From contig NZ_FOLE01000008.1 of NCBI RefSeq assembly GCF_900112255.1, positions 62,001 through 126,000 of the forward strand: a stretch of DNA of 64,000 nt, in the 5' to 3' direction. Both the position numbers and the translations under genes were made by a program. This DNA comes from Flexibacter flexilis DSM 6793. Its GTDB lineage: Bacteria > Bacteroidota > Bacteroidia > Cytophagales > Flexibacteraceae. Under the pieces are notes generated by a model. That model was not told where the DNA came from and ran no database searches. It was given only the letters and a program-made list of their open reading frames with translations. Of the stretch, positions 34,340 through 43,532 are shown in pieces; position 1 is the stretch's first letter; each line of letters starts with the position of its first letter.

Positions 34340-35164
34340 ATGAAAAAACGTACTTTTTTACTTTTCTTTTTGGGGCTTTTGGCCTTCCAACTCAACGCAC
34401 AATTGCTTACTAAAAAGCCTTTTGTATTGGGCGAAACGCTCGAAATAAATTCGGTTCAATTGGGCGAAAAACGTAGTTTAAATATTTATTTACCAGCAGG
34501 TTATAACCCAGATTCGGCACGCCGCTATCCCGTTATTTATCTGCTGGACGGCTCGGCAGGCGAAGATTTCGTACACGTGGCGGGCTTGGTGCAGTTCTGG
34601 AACATGATGCAAATGATGCCGCCAACTATCGTAGTAGGCATCGGCAACGTGGACAGAAGACGCGATTTTACTTATCCCAGCACCGACGCGCAAGACCAAA
34701 AAGACTTTCCGACTACTGGCGGCTCGGCTAAGTTTATTGCTTTTCTGGAAAAAGAATTGCAACCATCTGTAAACCAGCAATATAAGACACGCGGCAAAGG
34801 AATGCTGATAGGCCAATCGCTCGGCGGTTTGCTTGCCACAGAAGTGTTATTGACCAAATCCGAACTTTTTGACCAATACGTTATCGTCAGTCCGAGTTTG
34901 TGGTGGGACAAACAGTCTTTGAGCCAAAACGCCGCCGCCATGTTTGCCAAGCAACCCGACAGCCCTCGACAAGTTTTTGTGGCGGTAGGGGAAGAAGGCA
35001 AAGTGATGACGCCTTTAGCGCGAAAATTGTCGGAAACACTGAAAAAGTCGGGGAAGAAAAATCTTAGTACGCATTTTGCGTATATGCCCGACGAAGACCA
35101 TGCAACTATTTTACATCTGGCTGTTTATAAGGCGTTTAAGTGGTTTTATCCTGCTCAGAAATAA
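34340..35164 (+). CDS. Exported alpha/beta-hydrolase esterase (esterase D-like)
   Basis: A 274-residue exported hydrolase. Signal peptide ends near QLNAQ. RSLNIYLPAGYNPDSARRYPVIYLLDG is typical of esterase D/Fes-type enzymes; the nucleophile is in GQSLGG (GxSxG) and the histidine in DEDHATI. IVSPSLWWD is another landmark of the family. Members cleave small esters, sometimes siderophore esters; no iron genes are nearby, so the substrate stays open. A Crp/Fnr regulator begins 45 bases downstream on the same strand and may be co-transcribed. Confidence 0.88.
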   Translation: MKKRTFLLFFLGLLAFQLNAQLLTKKPFVLGETLEINSVQLGEKRSLNIYLPAGYNPDSARRYPVIYLLDGSAGEDFVHVAGLVQFWNMMQMMPPTIVVGIGNVDRRRDFTYPSTDAQDQKDFPTTGGSAKFIAFLEKELQPSVNQQYKTRGKGMLIGQSLGGLLATEVLLTKSELFDQYVIVSPSLWWDKQSLSQNAAAMFAKQPDSPRQVFVAVGEEGKVMTPLARKLSETLKKSGKKNLSTHFAYMPDEDHATILHLAVYKAFKWFYPAQK

Positions 35165-35209
35165 TTTTCTATTGGTAAACGTTTTTAAATCAATTGATTA
35201 ATAAAATAT

Positions 35210-35782
35210 ATGTTTGAGGCACTGTATCGTTATGTCGCGCCATTCGTAACGCTGACCGACAAAGAAAAGGTAGTTTTTGAGCAGGCTTTTACGTTTCGGC
35301 AAGTTCCCAAAAAGTTTAAGTTGGTGCGCGAAGGCGAGGTTGCGAGTGAAATATATTTTATTAACAAAGGTTTGATTAGATTGTATTATACAAAGGATAT
35401 CGAGGAAATTACAGGTTTTATTTTTCAGGAAAATCTGTTTGCCAGTAGTTTTGATAGTTTGTTGCGGGCTGCGCCCAGTATCCAGACGCTCGAAACACTC
35501 GAAGATTGCGACTTGCTCGTATTGCAAGGTCAAGCGATGGACAAACTATACGAACGACTTCCCAAAATGAATGTGATTGTCCGTAAAGTAGCCGAACAAC
35601 GCTTTATTAATGCCCAGCAAATTCTCTCGTCGTTTATTCTGGACAGCCCCGAAGAGCGTTACCGCAAATTTGAAATGCAGCACAAAGATTTGTTACAGCG
35701 TGTGCCTCAGCATATTATCGCCTCGTATTTGGGTGTTACGCCCGTGTCATTGAGCCGCATACGCAAACGAATTATTGACTAA
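35210..35782 (+). CDS. Crp/Fnr-family transcriptional regulator
   Basis: A 190-residue regulator. Residues about 20-120 form a cyclic-nucleotide-binding-type beta roll (KFKLVREGEVASEIYFINKGLIRLYY, then FASSFDSLLRAAPS). The C-terminal helix-turn-helix is IIASYLGVTPVSLSRIRKRI. The Arg for cAMP binding and the Fe-S cysteines of FNR are not evident, so the signal is unknown. Such proteins are common single regulators in Bacteroidota. Gene order suggests linkage to the esterase upstream. Confidence 0.9.
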   Translation: MFEALYRYVAPFVTLTDKEKVVFEQAFTFRQVPKKFKLVREGEVASEIYFINKGLIRLYYTKDIEEITGFIFQENLFASSFDSLLRAAPSIQTLETLEDCDLLVLQGQAMDKLYERLPKMNVIVRKVAEQRFINAQQILSSFILDSPEERYRKFEMQHKDLLQRVPQHIIASYLGVTPVSLSRIRKRIID

Positions 35783-35803
35783 ATCAGGTTTTTAGGCCAT
35801 GCG

Positions 35804-35840
35804 AAAAGAGCTTTTCTTCTAAAAAAAGAGAAGCTCTTTT
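35804..35840 (+). terminator. Hairpin terminator after the Crp/Fnr gene
   Basis: A 15-bp stem (35804-35818 with 35826-35840, one G-T pair) with an A-rich loop follows the regulator gene. Confidence 0.75.
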
Positions 35841-35919
35841 GCATTTATTATCTTTTGTAAAGAAATCGACTCGCGGCGGCTGCCTAATTTTGTCTTATCA
35901 AAAACAAACAGAAATTGTG

Positions 35920-36360
35920 ATGAAAAATTCAAAATCAATTGTAACCGAAATTGTAATTAATGCGCCTGCCGCAAGGGTTTGGGAAATACTCACCAACACC
36001 GAAAAATACGCCGACTGGAATCCTTTTCTTTTGAAAATAAAAGGCGAAATAAAAACAGGAAATCGGCTGGAAAATACCATGAAAAATGGCAATAGTACGA
36101 TGACTTTTCGGCCTGTGGTGCTGCAAGTAATTCCCGAAATTTATTTTGAATGGTTGGGCAAATTGTGGGTGTCGGGCATCTTCGACGGTCGGCATTATTT
36201 TCGCCTCGAAACGCTCGAAGCCAATCAAACAAAACTCACACACGGCGAAGAATTTAGCGGACTTTTGTCGGGTTATGTGCTCAAAAATAATGGCAATGAT
36301 ATTCGCCAGAATTTCGTGGCCATGAACCAAGCCATTAAACAACGCGCTGAAAATCAGTAA
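35920..36360 (+). CDS. SRPBCC-domain protein
   Basis: A 146-residue protein of the START/Bet v1-like (SRPBCC) fold. IVTEIVINAPAARVWEILTNTEKYADWNPFLLKIKG is the usual N-terminal strand-helix, FDGRHYFRLETLEANQTKLTHGEEFSG the middle, and a long C-terminal helix closes the cavity. These proteins bind or modify hydrophobic ligands; no catalytic residue can be assigned. ATG 35920 begins the domain directly. No export signal. Confidence 0.85.
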   Translation: MKNSKSIVTEIVINAPAARVWEILTNTEKYADWNPFLLKIKGEIKTGNRLENTMKNGNSTMTFRPVVLQVIPEIYFEWLGKLWVSGIFDGRHYFRLETLEANQTKLTHGEEFSGLLSGYVLKNNGNDIRQNFVAMNQAIKQRAENQ

Positions 36361-36365
36361 TAAAA

Positions 36366-36395
36366 AACCCTTATGGGTGGTAGCCTATAAGGGTT
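36366..36395. terminator. Bidirectional hairpin terminator
   Basis: AACCCTTAT (36366-36374) pairs with ATAAGGGTT (36387-36395) between the convergent SRPBCC and GAF genes. Confidence 0.65.
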
Positions 36396-36405
36396 GGTCT
36401 AAAAG

Positions 36406-37164
36406 TCAGTTCTTTTCCAAATGTTCTAAAATCATTCCGATTACGTTGCTCATTAGGTAAGCAAATGTTTCTTCATCAGAAGTCCATTGGCGCACGCCGC
36501 CTACGTGTTCGTGGCAGATTACGCCACGCATTTGGCCATTTGCCCAAATCGGCACGTCGAGCAAAGCCCCAATATTGAGCGGAGTAAGATACGATTTCGA
36601 AAACTCGCTGGTGGCTTGGTCGTTGTGGGCGTTATTGGCCGAAATGGTACGTTCTGTTTCGATGGCTTTGAAATAAACGGGGAAGTCGCCAGCATTAATG
36701 ACTACGCCATTACTATGTGTTTGGTTTGAGCGTACAAACAAATCTGTGCAGACAATAGCAGTTTTGGTATCGTTATAAAGCCAAATACTGGCGCGTTCTA
36801 CGTCGGCGGCTTCTACTAAGGCTTCGGTGATGCGTTTGGCCGTGTCGCTCAAATTCCCTTGATACAAATGTCTTTGGGCGATAATATCGGCGGCCACGTT
36901 CATGTGTTTGCGTAATTTTGCTCCAATAACAGTAGTGGTATCTATTACCACCGTTCCTGAATTTGATGTGTTCGTTGGTACTTTTCCGATTTCTCGGACG
37001 ATGGCTTGGAAGCAACTTTCCAATAACTTAATATTTTCGGTGGTGTCGGGTAATGTGCGGGCCTCTACCGAAGTCATTTTGGATAATACAGAAAGTTTGG
37101 TTCGGGCTTGTATGCCACCAAGTTCGCCTACTTTAATAAAAAGGTCGTGTAGTTGTTGTGCCAT
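36406..37164 (-). CDS. GAF-domain protein
   Basis: A 252-residue cytoplasmic protein. The N-terminal part (about 1-75) is helical, and residues about 85-250 form a GAF domain, with ERASIWLYNDTKTAIVCTDLF and GALLDVPIWANGQMRGVICHEH. There is no catalytic or DNA-binding domain. ATG 37164 is preferred to upstream in-frame starts as the residues before it look non-coding in composition (aromatic-rich). Possibly a stand-alone small-molecule sensor. Confidence 0.75.
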   Translation of the reverse strand: MAQQLHDLFIKVGELGGIQARTKLSVLSKMTSVEARTLPDTTENIKLLESCFQAIVREIGKVPTNTSNSGTVVIDTTTVIGAKLRKHMNVAADIIAQRHLYQGNLSDTAKRITEALVEAADVERASIWLYNDTKTAIVCTDLFVRSNQTHSNGVVINAGDFPVYFKAIETERTISANNAHNDQATSEFSKSYLTPLNIGALLDVPIWANGQMRGVICHEHVGGVRQWTSDEETFAYLMSNVIGMILEHLEKN

Positions 37165-37250
37165 ATAAAAACGGAAAAAGTCTAACAATGCTACCAAATA
37201 TAAGTTTTTAGTATAAAACGCCATAACATTATAGCTTTTTTGGTAAAAAA

Positions 37251-37287
37251 AATCCCGAAACAGAGTGAATTGTACTGTTTCGGGATT
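37251..37287 (-). terminator. Terminator of the DNase I-fold gene
   Basis: A 13-bp perfect stem (37251-37263 with 37275-37287) is followed on the minus strand by a T run. Confidence 0.85.
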
Positions 37288-37305
37288 TCGTTGTTTTTGC
37301 ATGGG

Positions 37306-38598
37306 TTATTCTATTAGCATACGTTGCGTATTACCTAGCCCTTTGGTATTTTCCACACGCAACATATACAAACCTTGTGGCAACTGGATACTGGTTTGGA
37401 GTTGGCCGCTTTCGACTTGAGCCGTAGTGCTGTTCAAAAGCTGTCCCACGGTATTATAAATGCTTAATTTGTAGGAAGTTCCGTCTATATCTTTTATTTC
37501 GCAGCGAATCAGGCCATTGCGTACAGGGTTGGCCAAACGCACAAAAAGTTGTTGGTTTTGGCGCGAAAGCAATGACGTAACCGTACCTGTTACCTTGAAC
37601 TTGGCTGTTACGGGCAAATGGTCAGAACTGTTAAAAAGCGCATTGGCTACTGCCGCAGGAACAGACGAATTTGTTCCGTCGTTTACGTTGCCGTTGTAGC
37701 GGTTGCCGTCTTGCCCTACGGCCTTGTACGAGCCTTGAATAAATTGTGCCCCCGCCGAGTCGTTGAGCAAATGCGAGGTAAGCATGATATGGTCAAAACG
37801 GTCGTCCATGCCGCCACCAGCCAAACAGCCGTTGCTGGTTACGCGTGTGGATTGTGTGTGATAGGCTTTAAATGATGAGTTGCCGCTCCATGCCCCCATT
37901 TTATTAATGGGATCATAGAATTTATACTTTGAGTTGGTGGGCGTAATAAGATTTTGGTACGCTGTTTCGGCAGAAGTGTAAAGATTCAAATCGCCCATAA
38001 ACATATAATTGGCAGCTTTGTTTTTGGCCGCCAAAAAATCTACGACCGATTGCGTCATTTGTCCGCGTGTGGTAGCGTCGGCGGTGGTGTTGCCCGCTTT
38101 GAGGTGCGCCACGATGCACACAAAAAATACGGTGTCGTTGGTTACGGCCAAATTTGGGTCTTTATAATAAAGGCGGTACAAATCAATGTCGCGGGTAGCG
38201 GCCAAAATGGTTTCGCGCGAATGATAAACGAGTTTGTCGCTATTATAATAGAGCATATTAATAATGCTCGAATTGACCGTGTTAGACGATGGCGTTTTTT
38301 GGTAATGCGTCACGCCGTCGGTATTGAGTACCAAATCGCGCAGGCGGTCGGCATACGTGGAGGTTTTGTTTACTTCGTTAAATCCCACAATATCAGGGTT
38401 TACGTACTTGACGATGGTCTTGATGTTGGGGTCTTTGGTCGCTACGGCGTTGTTGGTAGTGGTGCAATAGCTTGTATAATTGCCGTAATTGGTCAGGTTG
38501 TACTGCATTACGGTAATTGTATCATTGATTTGGGCTTTGGCCGAAAGCAAACCGCCACATACGGCCAGTAGCGAAAGAAGTGAGATTTTTGTTCTCAT
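37306..38598 (-). CDS. Secreted endonuclease/exonuclease/phosphatase-fold protein, T9SS cargo
   Basis: A 430-residue exported protein. Signal peptide ends near SAKAQ. Residues about 25-335 resemble the DNase I-like phosphoesterase fold: MQYNLTNYG, DIVGFNEVN (metal-binding Glu), VAHLKAGN, MGDLNLY (Asp/Asn pair) and SSDHLPV (catalytic His) appear in order. The last 80 residues are a T9SS sorting domain (RLANPVRNGLIRCEI ... LYMLRVEN ... RMLIE). It probably acts as an extracellular nuclease or phosphodiesterase. Exact substrate unclear. Confidence 0.9.
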   Translation of the reverse strand: MRTKISLLSLLAVCGGLLSAKAQINDTITVMQYNLTNYGNYTSYCTTTNNAVATKDPNIKTIVKYVNPDIVGFNEVNKTSTYADRLRDLVLNTDGVTHYQKTPSSNTVNSSIINMLYYNSDKLVYHSRETILAATRDIDLYRLYYKDPNLAVTNDTVFFVCIVAHLKAGNTTADATTRGQMTQSVVDFLAAKNKAANYMFMGDLNLYTSAETAYQNLITPTNSKYKFYDPINKMGAWSGNSSFKAYHTQSTRVTSNGCLAGGGMDDRFDHIMLTSHLLNDSAGAQFIQGSYKAVGQDGNRYNGNVNDGTNSSVPAAVANALFNSSDHLPVTAKFKVTGTVTSLLSRQNQQLFVRLANPVRNGLIRCEIKDIDGTSYKLSIYNTVGQLLNSTTAQVESGQLQTSIQLPQGLYMLRVENTKGLGNTQRMLIE

Positions 38599-38690
38599 CA
38601 GAAAATAAACTAAAGAATGGGTAAAAGTTTCATATTTAATAAGTTATGAGAATGGTTATAGTTTGTAATAAAAGTAATATTGCGGGCAAA

Positions 38691-39278
38691 TTACGATTTT
38701 TTGGGCTCAAAATCTTTTTTCCATTGTCTGTAGCCATGTATGGCCAAAAGTAAATAAATGAAAAATAAAATGGCCGTAAGGTGTAGATTTTTGTAGTAAT
38801 AAATACCAATCGAAACGGCATTGACCCCGACCCACAACAACCAATTTTCTACATATCGGCGTGCCAACAGATATTGTCCCACCAAACTAAAGGCCGTTGT
38901 CAGTGCGTCCCAAGCGGGTACGTCGCCGTTGGTGTAGCGGTGCAGTAGCCACCAAATCAGCAGCCAAAGGCCTGCGCCAGAGAGCATTACCCAAAGCCAT
39001 TGTTTTTTGTTAAGAAATTGAATGTCAAGTTTTTGGTGCGTATTTCTGCTTTTGTTTTTCGCCCAACTATACCAGCCGTACACCGAGGTAAGGCCATAAA
39101 AAATTTGCAAACCCGTTTCGGCGTAGAGTTGTCCGTTCCAGCAAATGACCGTGTAGCAAACCACATTGATTAAAGCCACAGGCCAACCCCAAATATTTTG
39201 GCGGGAGTTGAGCCACACGCACAGCGCACCCGTAGCCACGCCGAGCCATTCCAAATAAAATAGCCAATCTGTTGTCAT
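38691..39278 (-). CDS. pnuC: Nicotinamide riboside transporter PnuC
   Basis: A 195-residue membrane protein with about seven helices. WLNSRQNIWGWPVALINVVCYTVICW and FYGLTSVYGWYSW are PnuC landmarks, and the segment QYLLARRYVENWLLWVGVNAVSIGIYYYK completes the core. PnuC imports nicotinamide riboside for NAD synthesis by facilitated diffusion. ATG 39278 opens the mature-looking N-terminus. No thiamine pyrophosphate riboswitch was seen, so the thiamine-type paralog PnuT is less likely but not excluded. Confidence 0.88.
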   Translation of the reverse strand: MTTDWLFYLEWLGVATGALCVWLNSRQNIWGWPVALINVVCYTVICWNGQLYAETGLQIFYGLTSVYGWYSWAKNKSRNTHQKLDIQFLNKKQWLWVMLSGAGLWLLIWWLLHRYTNGDVPAWDALTTAFSLVGQYLLARRYVENWLLWVGVNAVSIGIYYYKNLHLTAILFFIYLLLAIHGYRQWKKDFEPKKS

Positions 39279-39365
39279 GTAAGTTTCGGGGAGGAATATT
39301 TGATAAAAGGGCAAAAAAAAGGTTCTTTCTCGTGAAAAAAAGAACCTTGCTTACAAATATGCTTA

Positions 39366-39950
39366 TTAGGCTTTTGAATGGCCTACAAATTCATCGTAAA
39401 GTTTTTGGGCTTCGATTAAGGTTTTATCCAAATCTTCATTCAATAATATTTTATCAAATTTGTCTTGGAAACTCATCTCAAATTTCACTTTGAACAAGCG
39501 GCGCGAAATGCTTTCTTCCGTGTCTGTGCCGCGTCCACGCAAACGTTTTTCGAGTTCTTCTTCGCTTGGCACTTTCACAAAAACGGCCAAAGCACGTTCT
39601 TGGTAATAGCGTTTCAGGCTCAAACCGCCCTTTACATCCACATCAAAAATTACGTGTTTGCCTTGCGCCCAAATACGCTCAATTTCAGACTTTAATGTTC
39701 CGTAGAACGCGCCTTCATAGACTTGTTCCCATTCTACAAATTCGTCATTATCTATGCGTGCTTTAAATTCTTCGGGCGTGAGGAAGTAGTAATCTTTTCC
39801 GTTTTCCTCGTTGCGGCCACGTTTGTCGCGTGTGCAAGCTGAGATAGAAAACCCTAAATCCGAGTTGTTGGCCAGCAAGTGTTTGACGATAGTTGTTTTG
39901 CCCGAACCTGACGGGGCGCAAAAAATAATGAGTTTACCTTCAAAGGCCAT
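39366..39950 (-). CDS. gmk: Guanylate kinase
   Basis: A 194-residue kinase that phosphorylates GMP to GDP. The P-loop is APSGSGKTT (residues about 12-20), [21 protein letters not shown] binds GMP, and [14 protein letters not shown] is the Walker B-like strand. Length is normal. The RsrA-like anti-sigma protein gene ends 2 bases upstream, so the two are almost certainly co-transcribed. Confidence 0.96.
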   Translation of the reverse strand: MAFEGKLIIFCAPSGSGKTTIVKHLLANNSDLGFSISACTRDKRGRNEENGKDYYFLTPEEFKARIDNDEFVEWEQVYEGAFYGTLKSEIERIWAQGKHVIFDVDVKGGLSLKRYYQERALAVFVKVPSEEELEKRLRGRGTDTEESISRRLFKVKFEMSFQDKFDKILLNEDLDKTLIEAQKLYDEFVGHSKA

Positions 39951-39952
39951 AC

Positions 39953-40300
39953 TTAAATTTGTGTTTCCTTAATTTTGGACTTAACGCAATCAATAAGGTC
40001 GCAAGGTAATGACTTTTTCTCAAGTTTCTGCATGAGCATCTCTTTGATGGCTGCTTCGAGCTTGTACTCTTTATAACAAGGCATACACTGTTTTGTATGC
40101 TCCAAAAAGGCCTGTTGTTCTTCCTCTGTAGCTTGGCAATCAACGATTTTCTCCAACATTTCCAAGCAGGCGTTGCGTTTTTCTTGAAAAACGGCTTCTT
40201 CTTCTGCACTCATTTCTGAGGTCTTTTCGCTACATGGCTGATTGGTATAATTCTCCTGCGCCAAAATTTGCTTTAAGCGATTAGTAACTTCCTGGTTCAT
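39953..40300 (-). CDS. Soluble zinc anti-sigma-like protein (RsrA/ZAS type)
   Basis: A 115-residue soluble protein. The segment with Cys45 (ACLEMLEKI), His68, Cys72 and Cys75 (HTKQCMPC) matches the Cys...His-x3-Cys-x2-Cys zinc signature of ZAS anti-sigma factors such as RsrA, which release a sigma factor when oxidised. Extra cysteines are at 23, 55, 100 and 105. There is no membrane segment. The fit is good, but no ECF sigma gene is adjacent; gmk follows directly. An anti-sigma role is inferred from the motif. Confidence 0.75.
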   Translation of the reverse strand: MNQEVTNRLKQILAQENYTNQPCSEKTSEMSAEEEAVFQEKRNACLEMLEKIVDCQATEEEQQAFLEHTKQCMPCYKEYKLEAAIKEMLMQKLEKKSLPCDLIDCVKSKIKETQI

Positions 40301-40498
40301 TGTAATATAAGACTGTTTGTGTATAAAAAAAATTACTCATAGTGTGTGTTATTTCACAAATACAACGAAAACCTTTGTTTTAGTTCATTTTCGGTATTTT
40401 TTTTTTCAAATAAAATGAAATTTTCAGGACTTCAATGTTATTCACTAAAAATTTGTAGCATTGCCAAATAGATTCTGTACAGAAAAACTCTTTATAAG

Positions 40499-40891
40499 AT
40501 GATACGATATGTTTATACGATTTTGTATGTAGAACGCGTGGCTTGTTCGGTGGCTTTTTATCAAAAAGCATTTGGCTTTGATCTGAAATTTATGACTCCA
40601 GACGAGAGTTACGCCGAATTGCTTACGGGTGCTACTACCTTGGCTTTTGCTTCTAAGGAATTGGCTAACAGTAATTTGAAAGAAGGTTTTCAGACTTCGG
40701 ATCTGTCGGCGCATCCGTTTGGAATAGAGCTGGGGTTTGTGGTAGAAGATGTGCCTGCCGCCGTAGAACGCGCCCAAAAAGCAGGTGCAACACTCACGGA
40801 AGCACCCAAACAAAAACCTTGGGGGCAAACGGTGGCCTATCTCCGCGATACCAACGGTTTTCTGATAGAGCTTTGTACGCCAATGGGTTAG
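40499..40891 (+). CDS. VOC-superfamily protein (glyoxalase/bleomycin-resistance fold)
   Basis: A 130-residue protein with the paired beta-alpha-beta-beta-beta modules of the VOC fold. VYTILYVERVACSVAFYQKAFGFDL is the N-terminal module and IELGFVVEDVPAAVERAQKAGA the second, ending DTNGFLIELCTPMG with a metal-ligand type Glu. Such proteins can be isomerases, dioxygenases or drug binders; the activity is not clear. Stands alone, convergent with a glycosyltransferase-like gene. Confidence 0.88.
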   Translation: MIRYVYTILYVERVACSVAFYQKAFGFDLKFMTPDESYAELLTGATTLAFASKELANSNLKEGFQTSDLSAHPFGIELGFVVEDVPAAVERAQKAGATLTEAPKQKPWGQTVAYLRDTNGFLIELCTPMG

Positions 40892-40915
40892 AGAAATAAA
40901 GGTGCTTTTGTAATA

Positions 40916-40949
40916 AAAACGCCATCAAATATACATTTGATGGCGTTTT
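40916..40949. terminator. Bidirectional hairpin terminator
   Basis: A 15-bp perfect stem (40916-40930 with 40935-40949) with a 4-base loop separates two convergent genes. Confidence 0.85.
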
Positions 40950-40953
40950 GCGT

Positions 40954-41868
40954 TTATTTTTCGTATAAAGCACTAATTCTCTTTTCTAAATTGGCTTGAA
41001 AGTACGTGTCGTAGCCGTTTTCGCCATGAATCACTACGTTAGGCGTATAGTAGCATAATTCCAAAATACGAGGGACTTTCATGGCTTCTGCCAAGGCATA
41101 GGGGAAAGATTGATTGCCTATGAACAACTTAGCCCCTGCAATAAGTTGAGCCAGTTCCAAAAAGTCTTTCACTTTTACATGTTCTATGTTGGGTACTTGT
41201 TTTTTTGCCAACTGATATTCGTGATCCAAACCCACAAAAACTATTTTTGGGTATTGAGCCAAGAAACTAAAATCTAAATGCGGATTCTGGTATCTTTCAC
41301 TGCGTGCCCAGACAATAGTGTCTTTATAGTTGTTATTGGGAATTGCCTGTATCCATGCACGTGATAGATCGTAGTTGGTGTCAAATATCTGAAAGTACCA
41401 TCGTGAAATATCGCCTAAGCAAGAACTTACAGGAAGCTCTCTAAATAAGTCCAGATTGTATGTAACAGGTTGCTGTCCGTCATAAATACCTACACTATTG
41501 ATATAGGGTTGGGCTTCGAGCAAAGGCTTGATCATTTCTGCTATCTTCTCATTGAGCATTACGCCGCCGAGTGGATGGTCTTTGCTACAGCCTTTCTGAT
41601 TGAGATGCAAATACAAATGACTGGGTTTGTGCATCGAAAGAGCTATAATGCTTGGCAGGGCATATATAATGTCTCCCACATTTCCTGAATGCTTGAAGCT
41701 AACCGTATCTGCGACTTTGGGCGGTGATACTACCGACAAATATTTCTGATTAAATTCTTTGGACGTAAGGAACTTGCGCATCTGCTTATAATACATATAA
41801 TCAGCAGGGCGATTGAGTTTCAGCAAAAACTTTTGGGCAAAGTTTAGCTTTTTGTTAGGTATTTTCAT
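40954..41868 (-). CDS. GT9-like glycosyltransferase
   Basis: A 304-residue protein that resembles heptosyltransferase-type GT-B enzymes. The N-terminal segment GNVGDIIYALPSIIAL parallels their GDvi-alPal loop, and LFIGNQSFPYALAEAMKVPRI parallels the GNDSG-MHLAAALGVP sugar-nucleotide loop, with Gln-Ser-Phe in place of Asp-Ser-Gly. The C-terminus is Lys-rich. It could add a sugar to lipopolysaccharide or another glycan, but the altered loop leaves activity open. No other glycan genes are adjacent. Confidence 0.7.
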   Translation of the reverse strand: MKIPNKKLNFAQKFLLKLNRPADYMYYKQMRKFLTSKEFNQKYLSVVSPPKVADTVSFKHSGNVGDIIYALPSIIALSMHKPSHLYLHLNQKGCSKDHPLGGVMLNEKIAEMIKPLLEAQPYINSVGIYDGQQPVTYNLDLFRELPVSSCLGDISRWYFQIFDTNYDLSRAWIQAIPNNNYKDTIVWARSERYQNPHLDFSFLAQYPKIVFVGLDHEYQLAKKQVPNIEHVKVKDFLELAQLIAGAKLFIGNQSFPYALAEAMKVPRILELCYYTPNVVIHGENGYDTYFQANLEKRISALYEK

Positions 41869-42081
41869 GAACGAATTAAGTGTGTATGTAATTTATATTG
41901 GAACAGAGGCCAATAAACTATCAGACCCTAAATCTGTGATTTTTTTGTCAATAAAACAAATAATATTCCTACGATTTCTTCTTTTTGCCTGTTTTGCAAG
42001 AACTTCGAATTGTTCAAACCATATCAATTCTAACCAATAATCTATACCTTGCGGCACAAAATCGTCCTTATATTGTTTAGT

Positions 42082-43329
42082 ATGAAAATAATTTTCCTGA
42101 TTCTGCGCCGCGAATATTTACAAAAAGTCAAAAATAAAATGTTTATTATCATGACTTTGTTAGGACCGTTGCTTTTTGCTGGGCTTACTGCCATAGTAGG
42201 TTGGGTTACTATTACCCTCATTACTTCCGAAAATAAAGTAGTGGAGGTGTTTGATGAAAGTGGCCTGTTTGCAGGTAAATTTCCTAGCACACACAATATT
42301 GAATTTGTGGAGGCTTCCAGCAAAAACCTAACGACGGATAAAAGTAACCTCAAAGAAAAAGACCGTTATGCATTGCTTTACATTCCTGCTGGCGTGTCGC
42401 CCGACAATACCAAAGGCATTACGATTTTCTATGAAAACAGCCCCAATTTTTATATTGAGACTCGCATCAAAGACATCATCGAAAAAGAATTGGAGAATAT
42501 ACGTATGCGGGAAGTAGGCATAGATCCTACACTTATCGCGCAAATGAAAGTAAATATTGACCTCAATACCAAAACGTTAGATAAAGAATCTAAAGAAAAA
42601 GAAAGTAGTACGGAGGCGGCTATGGGTGCGGGTTATGTTGGCGCGTTTTTGATTTATATGTTTATTTTTATGTACGGCGTACAGGTACTCAAGGGTGTGC
42701 AAGAAGAAAAAACTAACCGTATCGTAGAAGTGATGATTTCGTCGGTGAAGCCTTTTCAGCTAATGATGGGCAAAATTTTGGGTATTGCGGCAGTCGGACT
42801 GACACAATTTGGGTTGTGGATGCTACTTTCTTATGTCTTTTCGTCGGGTGTCGTCATGGCGATGGCGAGCCAGATAGATGTTTTGGCTATTCTCAATACA
42901 ATCAATATGCCGTTGGTTTTGTTTGGGTTTTTGTTTTATTTCATTTCGGGTTATTTGCTGTATAGTGCTTTGTTTGCGGCCATTGGCGCGGCAGTGGACA
43001 ACGACACAGACAGCCAACAATTCATGTTTCCGATTACCATACCGCTAGTTATTGCGTTTGCTTCTACACAACTGATTTTGCGCGATACCAACTCAGCCTT
43101 GGCCATTTGGCTTTCGGTGATTCCGTTTACGGCACCCATCGTGATGATGGTTCGCATCCCTTTCGACCCGCCCGCATGGCAAATCGCCGTTTCGATGCTT
43201 TCGATGATTCTTGGATTTTTGTCAACTACGTGGCTTGCGGCGCGTATTTATCGCGTGGGTATCCTGATGTACGGCAAAAAAGTAAACTACAAGGAATTAG
43301 CCAAATGGCTTTTCTATAAAAATTTGTAG
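42082..43329 (+). CDS. ABC-2 type transporter permease (NatB-like)
   Basis: A 415-residue inner-membrane permease. One helix lies at about residues 20-45, then a large periplasmic domain (about 50-180) and five or six helices to the end. The segment GVQEEKTNRIVEVMISSVKPFQLMMGKILGI is characteristic of ABC-2/NatB permeases. ATG 42082 is preferred over an upstream TTG. The partner ATPase normally precedes this gene in an operon; here the upstream gene is on the other strand and no ATPase is present. The frame is intact, so it is not a pseudogene by this evidence. Confidence 0.88.
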   Translation: MKIIFLILRREYLQKVKNKMFIIMTLLGPLLFAGLTAIVGWVTITLITSENKVVEVFDESGLFAGKFPSTHNIEFVEASSKNLTTDKSNLKEKDRYALLYIPAGVSPDNTKGITIFYENSPNFYIETRIKDIIEKELENIRMREVGIDPTLIAQMKVNIDLNTKTLDKESKEKESSTEAAMGAGYVGAFLIYMFIFMYGVQVLKGVQEEKTNRIVEVMISSVKPFQLMMGKILGIAAVGLTQFGLWMLLSYVFSSGVVMAMASQIDVLAILNTINMPLVLFGFLFYFISGYLLYSALFAAIGAAVDNDTDSQQFMFPITIPLVIAFASTQLILRDTNSALAIWLSVIPFTAPIVMMVRIPFDPPAWQIAVSMLSMILGFLSTTWLAARIYRVGILMYGKKVNYKELAKWLFYKNL

Positions 43330-43532
43330 CTGTTTTTTGCAAAAAAACGTTTGATAAGGACAGGCTATATGTTTTTTGGATGTGAGTAAATAAACTGCTC
43401 ATATATTTGGTGTTGGGATTTGGATGAATTTAGGTCATTTTTTCCGCTGGCGTGTATTTTTTTTCCTTGTTTCCTCGTTTTTTGTATCACAGACAAAAAC
43501 TAAGCATATTTGCCATTATTCTGTATTTGCCC

